Assembly: GCA_036494575.1 (NCBI GenBank)
Contig: DASXOE010000053.1
Coordinates: forward strand, 16,419 to 80,418
Source: DASZFV01 sp036494575
GTDB lineage: Bacteria > Myxococcota_A > Polyangia > Fen-1088
Direction of reading: 5' to 3'
Length of the DNA: 64,000 nt
Position numbers and translations under genes: made by a program. Position 1 is the first letter of the stretch; each line of letters starts with the position of its first letter. This document shows positions 16,698 through 25,611 of the stretch, piece after piece. The notes below the pieces were generated by a model that was not told the origin of the DNA, made no database searches, and was given only the letters and a program-made list of their open reading frames with translations.

Positions 16698-17090
16698 ATG
16701 GAACACGCGGCCACGGCCGTCGAGGGTGCCGCTTGCCAGCCCAACATCTCGCAGGCCGGCGTCGGCCGCAGGCGCGTGTTCGGAGCTTGGAACGTCGCGG
16801 CTGGGATCCTCCTCGTCGCGGGCCTGATCGGCGCGCGCGCGCGTTGGTATTGGTGCCTCGTCGTGTTCGTCCCGGCGTCGCTGGCGGCCGTGGGCTTCCT
16901 TCAGGCCAGTCGCAAGACCTGCGTGTCGCGCGCCGCCGAGGGCACCTTCGAGCACGAAGACTTCTCGAAGACGCCCGCCGATCCGACCAACGCCCTTCGC
17001 AGTCGCGTGGTGGCGTCCGGCATCACGCGCGACGCGGTCCTCGTCGGCCTCGCCGCCGCGGCGCTGACGATCCTCGCGACGCGGCTCTGA
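16698..17090 (+). CDS. Small hypothetical membrane protein
   Basis: From ATG 16698 the protein has 130 residues; an in-frame ATG at 16689 is the alternative. It has a short N-terminal segment containing CQPN, then two hydrophobic helices forming a hairpin (WNVAAGILLVAGLIGA and WYWCLVVFVPASLAAVGF). A conserved-looking segment QASRKTCVSRAAEG follows, then a polar stretch, and a final hydrophobic helix (AVLVGLAAAALTILAT). The CQPN and KTCV cysteines look like a paired motif. I recognise the general pattern from uncharacterised bacterial membrane proteins but cannot name a function. It is divergent from the DEAD-box helicase gene, and tRNA-Val lies downstream on the other strand. Confidence 0.7.
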   Translation: MEHAATAVEGAACQPNISQAGVGRRRVFGAWNVAAGILLVAGLIGARARWYWCLVVFVPASLAAVGFLQASRKTCVSRAAEGTFEHEDFSKTPADPTNALRSRVVASGITRDAVLVGLAAAALTILATRL

Positions 17091-17113
17091 AGAGCTCGGT
17101 GAAAGAGCTCGGT

Positions 17114-17184
17114 GGGCGTTGTAGGGATTGAACCTACGACTTCGTCCGTGTGAAGGACGCACTCTTCCGCTGAGTTAAACGCCC
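17114..17184 (-). tRNA. tRNA-Val (CAC)
   Basis: A 71-nt cloverleaf reads on the - strand. The 7-bp acceptor stem pairs GGGCGTT with AACGCCC. The anticodon stem is CGTCC/GGACG around the loop TTCACAC (anticodon CAC), and the T arm is GTAGG-TTCAATC-CCTAC. The 3' CCA is not encoded. Confidence 0.95.
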
Positions 17185-17246
17185 GAAAGCGTTCTTGGTA
17201 GCGCGCCGCCACCAGCTTGTCAACGAACGCCACAATCCAGCAGCGT

Positions 17247-17510
17247 CTACGAGAACGAGCTTCGCTCGTTCGAGGAGCGCCGGGGGCGCGGGACCCTCCC
17301 AGGGTCCCGAACTAGATCACATCCATGTAAGCCGCGGAAGCAGGCGTCGATGAGGGCGTTGCAGTAGGTGAGCATCAGGCCGGCGAACACGCCGATGCCG
17401 ATCACCTTTGCCGCGAACCCCACCGACTCGCTCGAGCGCGGGCGCGGCTCGCGTGTTTCGTTCGCGGTCGCGCCGCCCGTCCTGGCCATGCCGTCCAGAT
17501 CCCACATCAT
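17247..17510 (-). CDS. Small single-pass membrane protein, hypothetical
   Basis: The start is ATG 17510 (a second ATG follows at 17507), with GGGAGGG just upstream. It gives 87 residues. The protein has a polar N-terminus of about 30 residues, one hydrophobic segment (KVIGIGVFAGLMLTYC) carrying a cysteine, another cysteine pair in the next 15 residues, and a basic C-terminus. A perfect 8-bp hairpin with a 3-base loop (17253-17271) overlaps the last codons, so the real protein may be slightly different or the hairpin may act as a terminator. There is no T tract. No family is recognised. Upstream lies the 190-base spacer shared with the histidine kinase gene. Confidence 0.5.
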   Translation of the reverse strand: MMWDLDGMARTGGATANETREPRPRSSESVGFAAKVIGIGVFAGLMLTYCNALIDACFRGLHGCDLVRDPGRVPRPRRSSNERSSFS

Positions 17511-17724
17511 CCGGCCCTCCCCTCGCTGGTCCTGTGCGATGTCCACGAGGGCTACCTTAGGCGTCGAATGGTCAAGGGCGTGTTTCGGAGCGGTACAATG
17601 TACGTAAAAGAGTGCAGGCCGCCCCGGGCCGGAGCGGGGCCGAAGGCCCATTTTGGGCCCGTCGCGGACATGAGCGGCCGCTGGTGGTAGCGTTGCCGGC
17701 CTGACTCTCCGCACCGAGCTCTCG

Positions 17725-19581
17725 TTGGTCTTGTCGTCGCTGCTCGTGCTGTCCATCGGCCTGGGCGGGGGGACGGCTATCTACCAGTCGGCGCGCAGCA
17801 TGCGGCGGGAGCTCACGACGGAGTACCAGCTCTTCGCGGAGAACCGGGCTTTTGCCCTCCGCGACAACTTCGAGATCCTGGAGGACGAGCTGGCGCGGCT
17901 GGCCGCGCAGCCGCCGACGGCGTCCGTCGGCGAGCAGGGCGAGGCCACCCCCGAGGATCTGCTCGCGGGCGAGCGGAACTCGACCCTCTACAACACGGCC
18001 GTCCTGCTGCTCTCGGCAGAGGGCACGTGCCTGCGCTCGGTGCCAGAGCGGGCCGGGTACCGCGGGCAGCGCTTCGGCGACCGGGCCTGGTTCAAGGCCG
18101 CGCGCGATCTGCCGGCGCGACCGCTCTTTCGCACGGCCGACGAGCCGGGGCTCGGGCGCACGTTGAAGATCGTGCAGCCGCTGCGGCGCGGCGGCCGGTT
18201 CGCGGGCGCGCTCGTGGGCGTCATCGCCTTCGCCGAGGACAACGTCATCGCGCCGTCGCTCAACGACAACCTGCCGCGCGAGACCGACGCCGTGCTCGTC
18301 GACGAGACCGGCGACGTCATCTACCCCACCGATCGGGCGCGCGCCGCCGAAGGCTCCGACTGGAGCCGCGCCATCGACCTGGCGGCCGGCGGGGGCTCGG
18401 GCACGATGACGGGGCAGGCCCACGGGCAGGAGGCGCTGTTCGCGTACTCGCCCGTCAAGGGCGGCACGAGGTTCGCCGTCGTGTTCTCGTGGCCGTGGCG
18501 CACGCTCACGGCGAACCTCAAGCAACAGGCGTTCACGCTGGGCGGGTTCTTGCTGTTCGGCCTGTTGCTGGCGGGGTTGGCGAGCATCGCGCTGTCCGCT
18601 TACCTCGCGCGGCCGCTGCAGGTGCTCGGCGAGGGCGCGACGCGCATCGCGCGAGGCGAGCGTGTGCCCGCCTCGCAGATGCCGCGGGCCGCAGGCACCG
18701 AGGAGGTCGCGGCGCTCGTGGCGGCCTTCGAGCACATGGAGACGTCGATTCAGAAGCGCGATCAGGAGCTGCGCGACGCCGCGGCGCTGCTCGAGCAGCG
18801 CGTGGCCGATCGCACGCGCGAGCTCACGGCCGCGCAGCAGGCCCTCGTCGAGGCGGAGCGCTTCGCCGCCATGGGCAAGACCTCGGCCGCCATCGCCCAC
18901 GAGCTCAAGAACACGCTCAACGGCCTCGGCATGGCCGTCGAGCTCATCGTGCAAGAGCCGACCAACACGGCGCGCGTGGCCCGCCTGCACCCGCAGGTCG
19001 CGCACGAGATCGCGCGCCTGCGCGACGTCGTCGATTCGCTGCTGTCGTTCTCGCGCGTGCCGCGCATCGAGCGCGCGCGCGCCGATCTCGCGGTCGTCGT
19101 TCGCGCCGCGGGCGAGCTCCTCGCCGACCTCGTGGGCGAGCGTGGTGGCGACGTGAGCATCGACGCGCCGGCCTCGCTGCCCGCCGTGTGCGACGCGCAC
19201 AAGATCCAGGGCGTGATCGTCAACCTCGTGAAGAACGCCGTCGAGGCGGGCCGGACGGTGCGCGTGCGCGCGTACGCGGCCGGCTCCGACGCCGTCATCG
19301 AGGTCGAGGACGACGGCCCTGGCCTCTCGGCGGATGCGCGCGAGCACCTGTTCGAGCCGTTCTTCACGACCAAGCCCAACGGCACGGGGCTGGGGCTTCC
19401 GACCTCGCGGCGCTACATCGAGGCGCACGGCGGCACCCTCGAGGGCGGCACCTCGGTGGCGCTGGGCGGCGCGCGCTTTCGCGTCGTGCTGCCCCGCGAC
19501 GAGGGCGCCGCCGAAGGCGGCGGGGGTGGCAGGGTGGGTAGTCCGTCCCGAGGCGCCGCCGATCGGATGAGGCCCGCGTGA
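17725..19581 (+). CDS. Sensor histidine kinase with extracytoplasmic sensor and HAMP
   Basis: The protein has 618 residues from TTG 17725. The frame is open only to a stop at 17671, with no ATG or GTG between. The natural-looking N-terminus (LTLRTELSLVLSSLLVL) would begin at a CTG at 17701. Domains: TM1 at the N-terminus, a periplasmic sensor of about 240 residues, TM2 (GGFLLFGLLLAGLASIALSA), HAMP, a coiled coil, then HisKA with H392 in AHELKNTLNG, N box (NLVKNAVEAG), G1 (DDGPGL) and G2 (GTGLGL). All catalytic motifs are intact. The stop overlaps the regulator start in GTGA, so the pair is translationally coupled. By context it probably controls the metal efflux operon downstream. Confidence 0.9.
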   Translation: MVLSSLLVLSIGLGGGTAIYQSARSMRRELTTEYQLFAENRAFALRDNFEILEDELARLAAQPPTASVGEQGEATPEDLLAGERNSTLYNTAVLLLSAEGTCLRSVPERAGYRGQRFGDRAWFKAARDLPARPLFRTADEPGLGRTLKIVQPLRRGGRFAGALVGVIAFAEDNVIAPSLNDNLPRETDAVLVDETGDVIYPTDRARAAEGSDWSRAIDLAAGGGSGTMTGQAHGQEALFAYSPVKGGTRFAVVFSWPWRTLTANLKQQAFTLGGFLLFGLLLAGLASIALSAYLARPLQVLGEGATRIARGERVPASQMPRAAGTEEVAALVAAFEHMETSIQKRDQELRDAAALLEQRVADRTRELTAAQQALVEAERFAAMGKTSAAIAHELKNTLNGLGMAVELIVQEPTNTARVARLHPQVAHEIARLRDVVDSLLSFSRVPRIERARADLAVVVRAAGELLADLVGERGGDVSIDAPASLPAVCDAHKIQGVIVNLVKNAVEAGRTVRVRAYAAGSDAVIEVEDDGPGLSADAREHLFEPFFTTKPNGTGLGLPTSRRYIEAHGGTLEGGTSVALGGARFRVVLPRDEGAAEGGGGGRVGSPSRGAADRMRPA

Positions 19582-20978
19582 AGCCGACCGTCCTCGTCGT
19601 CGACGACGAGAAGACGTTCCGCATCGTCGCCGAGGAGGCGCTCTCGTCCGAGGGCTTCGCGGTCACGACGGCGGCGAGCGGTCACGCGGGCCTGGCGGCC
19701 TGGCAGCGCGAGCCGTGCGATCTCGTGATCCTCGATCGCCACCTGCCCGACACCGACGGCATCGCCGTGCTCGAGGCCATCGTGCGCGAGGCCGGCGAGC
19801 GCGGCCTCGACACCCTCGTCGTCATCGCGACGGCCTACGCGGACATCACGAGCGCCGTGCAGGCCGTCAAGCTCGGCGCCTTCGATTATCTGTCGAAGCC
19901 GCTGCAGCTCCCCGAGCTCGTCGTCACCGTGCGCAAGGCGCTCGAGGCCAAGCGCCTGCGCGCGCAGGTCCGTCAGCTCACGGGCCAGCTCGCCGGGCGC
20001 GCCGCCGCGGCGCTCGGCGCCTTCGTGGCCGGCGCGTCGCCCGCCATGGCCGCCGTCGTCGACATGGTCGACAAGGTGGCGCAGGCCACCGACACGACCG
20101 TGCTCGTGCAGGGCGAGTCGGGGACGGGCAAGGAGCACATCGCCGACCTCATTCACCGCCGGACGCCGGGGCGCCGCGACGGACCTTTCGTCGAGATCAA
20201 CTGCGCGTCGGTGCCCGAGAGCCTGCTCGAGAGCGAGCTCTTCGGTCACGAGCGCGGGGCCTTCACCGACGCCAAGGGCACGAAGCGCGGCCTCTTCGAG
20301 GAGGCCGACGGCGGCACGCTCTTCCTCGACGAGGTGGGCGAGATGCCCGTCGCGACGCAGGCCAAGCTCCTCAAGGTGCTCGAGGAGATGACGTTCCGGC
20401 GTCTGGGCGGCACCCGCGACCTCACGGTGAGCGTGCGCGTCGTGGCCGCGACGAACAAGGATCTGGCCGCCCTCGTCCAGCGCGGCGCCTTCCGCCTCGA
20501 CCTCTATCACCGGCTCGACGTGTTCCACCTCCGCGTGCCGCCGCTGCGCGACCGGCGCGAGGACATCCTGCCGCTCGCGACGCACTTCCTGGCGCGCTTC
20601 GGGCCGCGCCTGCGCAAGGCGGCGGCCGGCTTCGCGCCCGAGACGGAGCGCGTCCTCCTCGCCTACGACTACCCCGGCAACGTGCGCGAGCTGCGCAACC
20701 TCGTCGAGCGGGCGGTCATCCTCTCGACAGATGCACTCATCGAGCCCAAGCACATCGTCATCAGCGGGCCGACGCTGGGAGATGCCGGGGGCGCGGCCAC
20801 GCCGGCCTTCTTCTCGGTCGAGCTGGCCGACGGGCGGCCGCCGAGCCTCGACGCCCTCGAGCGGGAATACATTGCACGCCTCTTGCAGTTCTCGGGGGGC
20901 AACAAGACACAGGTGGCGCGTCTCCTCGGCGTCTCCTACCCGACGGTGGCCAAGAAGATCTCCGACTACGGGCTCTAG
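19578..20978 (+). CDS. NtrC-family sigma-54-dependent response regulator
   Basis: The 466-residue protein has three domains. The receiver carries D53 as phospho-acceptor (LVILDRHLP), with the acidic pocket VVDDE and switch K108 in LSKP. The AAA+ sigma-54 activation domain has Walker A GESGTGKE (179-186), Walker B GGTLFLDE (245-252), and the sigma-54 contact loop as GAFTDA rather than the common GAFTGA. The C-terminal Fis-type helix-turn-helix ends in GGNKTQVARLLGVSYPT. It starts at a GTG overlapping the kinase stop. Paired near-identical GAAAGnTTCTT sites and a -24/-12 promoter lie just downstream, ahead of the RND efflux genes, so these are the likely targets. ZraR/HydG is the closest functional parallel I would name; the exact signal is unknown. 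Confidence 0.93.
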   Translation: MKPTVLVVDDEKTFRIVAEEALSSEGFAVTTAASGHAGLAAWQREPCDLVILDRHLPDTDGIAVLEAIVREAGERGLDTLVVIATAYADITSAVQAVKLGAFDYLSKPLQLPELVVTVRKALEAKRLRAQVRQLTGQLAGRAAAALGAFVAGASPAMAAVVDMVDKVAQATDTTVLVQGESGTGKEHIADLIHRRTPGRRDGPFVEINCASVPESLLESELFGHERGAFTDAKGTKRGLFEEADGGTLFLDEVGEMPVATQAKLLKVLEEMTFRRLGGTRDLTVSVRVVAATNKDLAALVQRGAFRLDLYHRLDVFHLRVPPLRDRREDILPLATHFLARFGPRLRKAAAGFAPETERVLLAYDYPGNVRELRNLVERAVILSTDALIEPKHIVISGPTLGDAGGAATPAFFSVELADGRPPSLDALEREYIARLLQFSGGNKTQVARLLGVSYPTVAKKISDYGL

Positions 20979-21000
20979 GGGTCGCTGGGACTTCCCGACT

Positions 21001-21032
21001 GAAAGATTCTTCTAGGTAGTCGAAAGTTTCTT
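21001..21032 (+). promoter_or_regulatory. Paired upstream activator sites (GAAAGnTTCTT twice, 21 bp apart)
   Basis: Sites at 21001-21011 and 21022-21032 differ at one of 11 bases. Their starts are 21 bp apart, which is two helical turns. The second contains the palindrome GAAA-G-TTTC. They lie about 75 bp upstream of the -24 element, the usual place for an NtrC-type activator dimer pair. Confidence 0.55.
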
Positions 21033-21089
21033 GGGGGGAACGCCGAGGTCAAGGGGGCGTCAGCGCCCGGTTTCCAGCCCGTCAACGGC

Positions 21090-21104
21090 GGCACGAAGGT
21101 TGCT
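21090..21104 (+). promoter_or_regulatory. Sigma-54 (-24/-12) promoter for the efflux operon
   Basis: The sequence GGCACG-AAGG-TTGCT has GG at 21090-21091 and GC at 21102-21103 with ten bases between, the invariant sigma-54 spacing. The predicted start site is near 21115, about ten bases before the ATG at 21125. Confidence 0.6.
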
Positions 21105-21124
21105 GCCGGGGACGTCGGGTCTCC

Positions 21125-24100
21125 ATGCTCAATCGACTCATCGACTTCGCCGTCCACAAGCGCGCGTTCACGCTGCTCGCGACGCTGGCCTTCGGCGTCT
21201 TCGGGATCTTCACCTTCACGAAGCTGAAGATCGAGGCCTTCCCGGACGTCACGAACGTCCAGGTCATGATCATCACGCTCTACCCGGGCCAGGCGGCCGA
21301 GGAGGTGGAGAAGCAGGTCACCATCCCGGTCGAGCGCGCGCTCACGGGCACGCCGCGCGTCCTCATCCAGCGGTCCATCACGTCGTTCGGACTGTCGCAG
21401 GTCGTCCTCACCTTCGAGGACGACGTCGACATCTACTGGGCGCGCCAGCAGGTCGCGGAGCGCCTGCCGGACGCCGACGTGCCGCAAGGCATCGAGCCGC
21501 ACCTCGGCCCGAACGACACGCCCGTGGGGCAGGTTTACCAGTACACGCTCGAGAGCGACCACCACAGCCCGAGCGAGCTGCGCAGCTGGCAGGACTGGGT
21601 CGTCTCGAAGCAGCTCATGCGCGCGGCCGGCGTCGCGGACGTCGTGAGCTTCGGCGGCTTCCAGAAGGAGTACCACGTCCTCGCCGACCCCTCGCTGCTG
21701 CGCAACAACGGCCTCGGGCTGCGCGACCTCATCGACGCCGTGAGCGGCTCGAATGGCGCGACCTCGGGCGGGTATCTCGCCCACGGCGAGTCGGAGTTCG
21801 TCGTGCGCGGACGCGGGTACCTGCGCACCGCGCGCGACATCGAGAACACCGTGATCCGCGCGCAAAACGGCACGCCCGTGCTCGTGCGCAACGTCGCCAA
21901 GGTCGTCGAGGCGTTCACGCCCCGCCGGGGTGCCGTGGCGCGCGGCGCCGCCATCGACTCCATCGAGGGCACGATCCTCCTACGCCGCGGCGAAAACCCG
22001 AAGGATGTCCTCGACGGCGTCCACGCGGCCGTCGATCGCATCAACAAGGACATCCTGCCGCCCGGCATGAAGATCGTGCCGTTCTATGACCGCACGCACC
22101 TCGTCGACACGACGCTCAAGACCGTCTCGCACAACATGCTCGAGGGCGTGCTCCTCGTCTCCGCCGTGCTCTGGCTGTTCCTTCGCGCGTTCTCGGGCTC
22201 GTTTGCGGTCGCCCTCACGATGCCGCTCGCGCTCTTAACGGCCTTCGTGGGCCTGCACTACGCGGGCGTGCCCGCCAACCTCCTGTCGATGGGCGCGGTC
22301 GACTTCGGCATCCTGCTCGACGGCGCCGTCATCCTCGTCGAGAACGCCTACCGCCACCTCGCCGAGGAGCAGCCGCCGCCGCAGTACGTCCCCGACGTCG
22401 TCGCGCGCGCCGCCAAGGAGGTCGTGCGGCCGACGCTGTTCTCGATGTCGATCATCGGGGCCGCCATGATGCCCATCTTCACGCTCGAGCGCGTCGAGGG
22501 GCGCATCTTCCGGCCCGTGGCTCTCACCTACGCGTTCGCGCTCATCGGAGCCCTCTTCTTCACGATGACGGCCGTGCCCGCGCTCACGACGGTGCTGCTC
22601 AAGAACCGGAAGGTCGACGAGAAGGAGCCGGGCTTCCTCATTTGGCTGCGCAAGCACTACCTCTCGGCGCTGCGGGTCGCGCTGCGGCACTCGTGGGCGC
22701 CGCCGCTCGTGGGCGTCGCGCTGCTCGCGGGCGCCGTCTCGCTGTTGCCCAAGCTCGGCGCCGAGTTCTTGCCGCAGATGAACGAAGGCGACATCCACGT
22801 CACCGTGACGATGCCGAGCGCCGTGTCGCTCCAGCGGGGGGCCGAGGTGCTCCGCGACACGCGCCTCGACCTGCTCAAGTTCCCCGAGGTCAAGGACAAC
22901 CTCACCGAGCAGGGCCACCCCGAGGACGGCACGGACGACGAGGCGCCCAACCAGGCCGAGACGTTCGTGATCATGAAGCCCGAGTCGGAGTGGCCGAAGG
23001 GCGACAAGCACCGCGACAAGGAACAAATCGTCGACGCCATGCGCGCGACCCTCGAGAAACGTCCGGGCGTGGTCTACAACTTCAGCCAGCCCATCAAGGA
23101 CCGCGTCGAAGAATCGATCTCGGGCATCCGGGGCCAGGTCGTCGTCAAGATCTACGGCGACGATCTCAACCTCATGCACGAGAAGCTCGAGGAGGTCGAG
23201 CGCATCCTCTCCTCGATGCGCGGCGGGCGCGACATCGAGATCTACCGCGCCGGCAACGCGCAACACATCGTCGCCGACGTCGACCGCGACGCCGCCTCGC
23301 GCTACGGCATCCCCGTGCGCGACGTCGAGGACGCGCTCGAGACGGGATACGGTGGCCGCGTCGCGACGAGCATGTGGGAGGGCGAGCGTCGCGTCGACGT
23401 GCGCGTCAAGCTGCCCGTCGCAGCCGAAGGCGACGCCTCGACGGTAGGTCGCCTCGAGGTCCCCGTAGACAAGACCCGCATCCCGCTGTCGGCGCTCGCG
23501 AAGATCCACGTCGACCGCGGCCGCACGCAGATCAACCGAGAGCAGGGCGGACGCTTCCTCGCCATCAAGTGCAACATCGAGGGCCGCGACATGGGCTCCT
23601 TCGTCGACGAGGCCCAGGCGCGCGTCAAGAAGGAGGTCAAGCTCGACGAGGGCTATTACATGACCTGGGGCGGCGAGTTCGAGAACCAGCGGCGCGCCAT
23701 GAAGCGCCTCAGCGTGATCGTCCCCATCTCGATCCTCGCGATCTTCGCGCTGCTCTACATGACGTTCCAGGCGGCCCTGCCGGCCCTCGTCGTCCTGTCG
23801 GTGGTGCCGTTCGCGACGGTGGGCGGCGTCTTCGCGCTCTACCTCACGCACACGCCGCTGTCGGTGTCGGCGGCCGTGGGGTTCATCACGCTCTTCGGCG
23901 TCGCCGTCATGGACGGCGTCTTGCTCATCACCTACGCGCGGCAGGCGCGCGAGCGCACGCCCGACAGCGAGGAGGCCATCCTCGACGCTGTCGCGCAGCG
24001 CCTGCGGCCCGTGCTCATGACGGCGCTGCTCGCGTCGCTCGGCCTGCTGCCGGCCGCCATGTCGCACGCCATCGGCTCGGACACCCAGCGGCCGTTCGCG

Positions 24101-24232
24101 ATCGTCATCATCGGCGGCCTCATCTCTTCGACGCTGCTCACGATGTTGCTGCTCCCGACGCTCTACAAGCTGGTCGAGGGCTGGTTCGGCGGCGGCAGCT
24201 GGCGGCGCCTCCAGAACAGGATGTCGCGATGA
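21125..24232 (+). CDS. Heavy-metal RND efflux pump subunit, CzcA/CusA type
   Basis: The 1,035-residue protein is the inner-membrane proton antiporter of a tripartite efflux system. It has the RND topology: TM1, a large periplasmic loop, TM2-6, a second large loop, TM7-12. The proton-relay triad of the metal RND branch is present as D393, D399 and E406 in the motif GAVDFGILLDGAVILVEN, with the same spacing as CzcA D402/D408/E415. It is therefore a metal-type rather than a drug-type RND. Which metal is not fixed by what I can see. The stop overlaps the next start (ATGA), and a sigma-54 promoter with activator sites lies just upstream, downstream of the two-component genes. Confidence 0.92.
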   Translation: MLNRLIDFAVHKRAFTLLATLAFGVFGIFTFTKLKIEAFPDVTNVQVMIITLYPGQAAEEVEKQVTIPVERALTGTPRVLIQRSITSFGLSQVVLTFEDDVDIYWARQQVAERLPDADVPQGIEPHLGPNDTPVGQVYQYTLESDHHSPSELRSWQDWVVSKQLMRAAGVADVVSFGGFQKEYHVLADPSLLRNNGLGLRDLIDAVSGSNGATSGGYLAHGESEFVVRGRGYLRTARDIENTVIRAQNGTPVLVRNVAKVVEAFTPRRGAVARGAAIDSIEGTILLRRGENPKDVLDGVHAAVDRINKDILPPGMKIVPFYDRTHLVDTTLKTVSHNMLEGVLLVSAVLWLFLRAFSGSFAVALTMPLALLTAFVGLHYAGVPANLLSMGAVDFGILLDGAVILVENAYRHLAEEQPPPQYVPDVVARAAKEVVRPTLFSMSIIGAAMMPIFTLERVEGRIFRPVALTYAFALIGALFFTMTAVPALTTVLLKNRKVDEKEPGFLIWLRKHYLSALRVALRHSWAPPLVGVALLAGAVSLLPKLGAEFLPQMNEGDIHVTVTMPSAVSLQRGAEVLRDTRLDLLKFPEVKDNLTEQGHPEDGTDDEAPNQAETFVIMKPESEWPKGDKHRDKEQIVDAMRATLEKRPGVVYNFSQPIKDRVEESISGIRGQVVVKIYGDDLNLMHEKLEEVERILSSMRGGRDIEIYRAGNAQHIVADVDRDAASRYGIPVRDVEDALETGYGGRVATSMWEGERRVDVRVKLPVAAEGDASTVGRLEVPVDKTRIPLSALAKIHVDRGRTQINREQGGRFLAIKCNIEGRDMGSFVDEAQARVKKEVKLDEGYYMTWGGEFENQRRAMKRLSVIVPISILAIFALLYMTFQAALPALVVLSVVPFATVGGVFALYLTHTPLSVSAAVGFITLFGVAVMDGVLLITYARQARERTPDSEEAILDAVAQRLRPVLMTALLASLGLLPAAMSHAIGSDTQRPFAIVIIGGLISSTLLTMLLLPTLYKLVEGWFGGGSWRRLQNRMSR

Positions 24233-25611
24233 CGAAGCGGCCGCGCCGCGCCGCCGCGCTCGTCGTCGTCGTCGTCGCGCTCATCGGGGCGCCGTTCGCG
24301 GCGCGCGCCGAGGGCCTGACCCAGGAGGACGCCGTCGCGATCGCCCTCAAGCGCAACCGCGACGCCATCGCGGCGCGCCTCGAGATCGCGGGCGCCGAGC
24401 TCGACGTCGTCGCGGCGCGCGTCTACCCGAACCCGACGTTGTCGTACGGGATCGGCGACCTCGTGCTCGGGAAGGGCAATCCACAGGTCGATCCCGTGAC
24501 CAAGGTTCCCCAGGCGAGCCCGACCTTCTTGAGTCAGACCGTCCAGTCGGTGGGCGTGACGCAGGTGCTCGACATCTGGTCGAAGCGAGGCGCGCGCTCA
24601 CGCGTCGCCGAGGAGAGCGTGGCGAAGCGGCGCCTGCTCACCGAGGACGCCTTGCGCGAAATCTCCTACGCCGTGCGCTCGGCCTTCGCCGACGTGTCGC
24701 GCGAGCAGAGCGAGCTCGCGCTGGCCCGCGAGGTGGCGGCGCGCTACGCCGACACCGTGCGCCTGTCGCAGTCCCGCTTCCGCGCCGGCGACATCTCCGA
24801 GGCCGAGCTGCGCAAGATCGAGCTCGAGGGAATGCGCTACCAGAACGCCGTCGTCGACGCCGTCATGGAGTGGGATGTGAGCCGGCAAAAGCTCGCGGTC
24901 CTCATGGGGCTCGCGTCGGAGCGCGAGCTGCCCGAGCAGGTTGCCGACCCCGACCGCCGGCCGACCTTCGATGCCGCCCGCCTCGCGGGTGACGCGCTCG
25001 AGCGGCGGCCCGACCTGCGCGCAGCGGGCGCCGCGCGCACCGTCGCCGAGGCCGAGCTCGGAGCCGCCCACCGCGAGGTCTACCCAGACTTCGAGGTTGG
25101 CGCGAGCTACAACCACAGCGACTTCACGGTCTCGGGCGACAACCCCAACACGCTCGGGCTGAGCGTCGCGCTGCCGCTGCCCCTCTTCGATCGCAACAAG
25201 GCCGGCATCGGCCGCGCCGAGCTCGACATCCGCCGCGCCGACAACGACCGCGAGCGCCTGCGCCTCGCCGTCGAGCACGACGTCCTCGAGGCGGTGCGGA
25301 AGGCCGCGCGCGCGCAGGAGCTGCTGCAGATCTTCGAGGGCAACGGCAGGGGCGGCTCCGCGACGTCGACGCCCGTGCCGGCGCCGCTCGCGACGACGGC
25401 GACGCACGACACGGGCGGGATGCTCAAGCGCGCCGAGATCGCGCTCGGCGTCGCCGAGAAATCCTACAAGGCTGGCGCCGCCTCGCTGCTCGACTTGCTC
25501 GAGGCGCAGCGCACGTTCCTCGACACGCGCGCGCAGTACCTGCGCGTCATCTACGATTTCCGTCAGGCCGCCATCGACGTGACCCACGCCGTGGGAGAGG
25601 GAACCCCGTGA
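24229..25611 (+). CDS. Outer-membrane efflux protein, TolC/CzcC family
   Basis: The real start is ATG 24229, overlapping the CzcA-like stop by four bases; the frame is open far upstream only as a shadow. The 460-residue protein has an N-terminal signal segment (hydrophobic Val/Ala run, then AARAEG). It then has the two-fold repeated outer-membrane efflux domain: helical regions with LTQEDAVAIALKRN near the start, VYPNPTLSYG, and SYKAGAASLLDLLEAQRTFLDT near the end. It should form the trimeric outer-membrane channel that docks on the RND pump through the membrane fusion protein encoded next. The stop overlaps that gene's GTG start, showing a coupled operon. Confidence 0.9.
   Translation: MTKRPRRAAALVVVVVALIGAPFAARAEGLTQEDAVAIALKRNRDAIAARLEIAGAELDVVAARVYPNPTLSYGIGDLVLGKGNPQVDPVTKVPQASPTFLSQTVQSVGVTQVLDIWSKRGARSRVAEESVAKRRLLTEDALREISYAVRSAFADVSREQSELALAREVAARYADTVRLSQSRFRAGDISEAELRKIELEGMRYQNAVVDAVMEWDVSRQKLAVLMGLASERELPEQVADPDRRPTFDAARLAGDALERRPDLRAAGAARTVAEAELGAAHREVYPDFEVGASYNHSDFTVSGDNPNTLGLSVALPLPLFDRNKAGIGRAELDIRRADNDRERLRLAVEHDVLEAVRKAARAQELLQIFEGNGRGGSATSTPVPAPLATTATHDTGGMLKRAEIALGVAEKSYKAGAASLLDLLEAQRTFLDTRAQYLRVIYDFRQAAIDVTHAVGEGTP

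Noticed and set aside
17253..17271. Hairpin as a terminator for the small membrane gene
   Set aside because: The 8-bp stem is clear but there is no T tract, so it is only mentioned in the gene entry.
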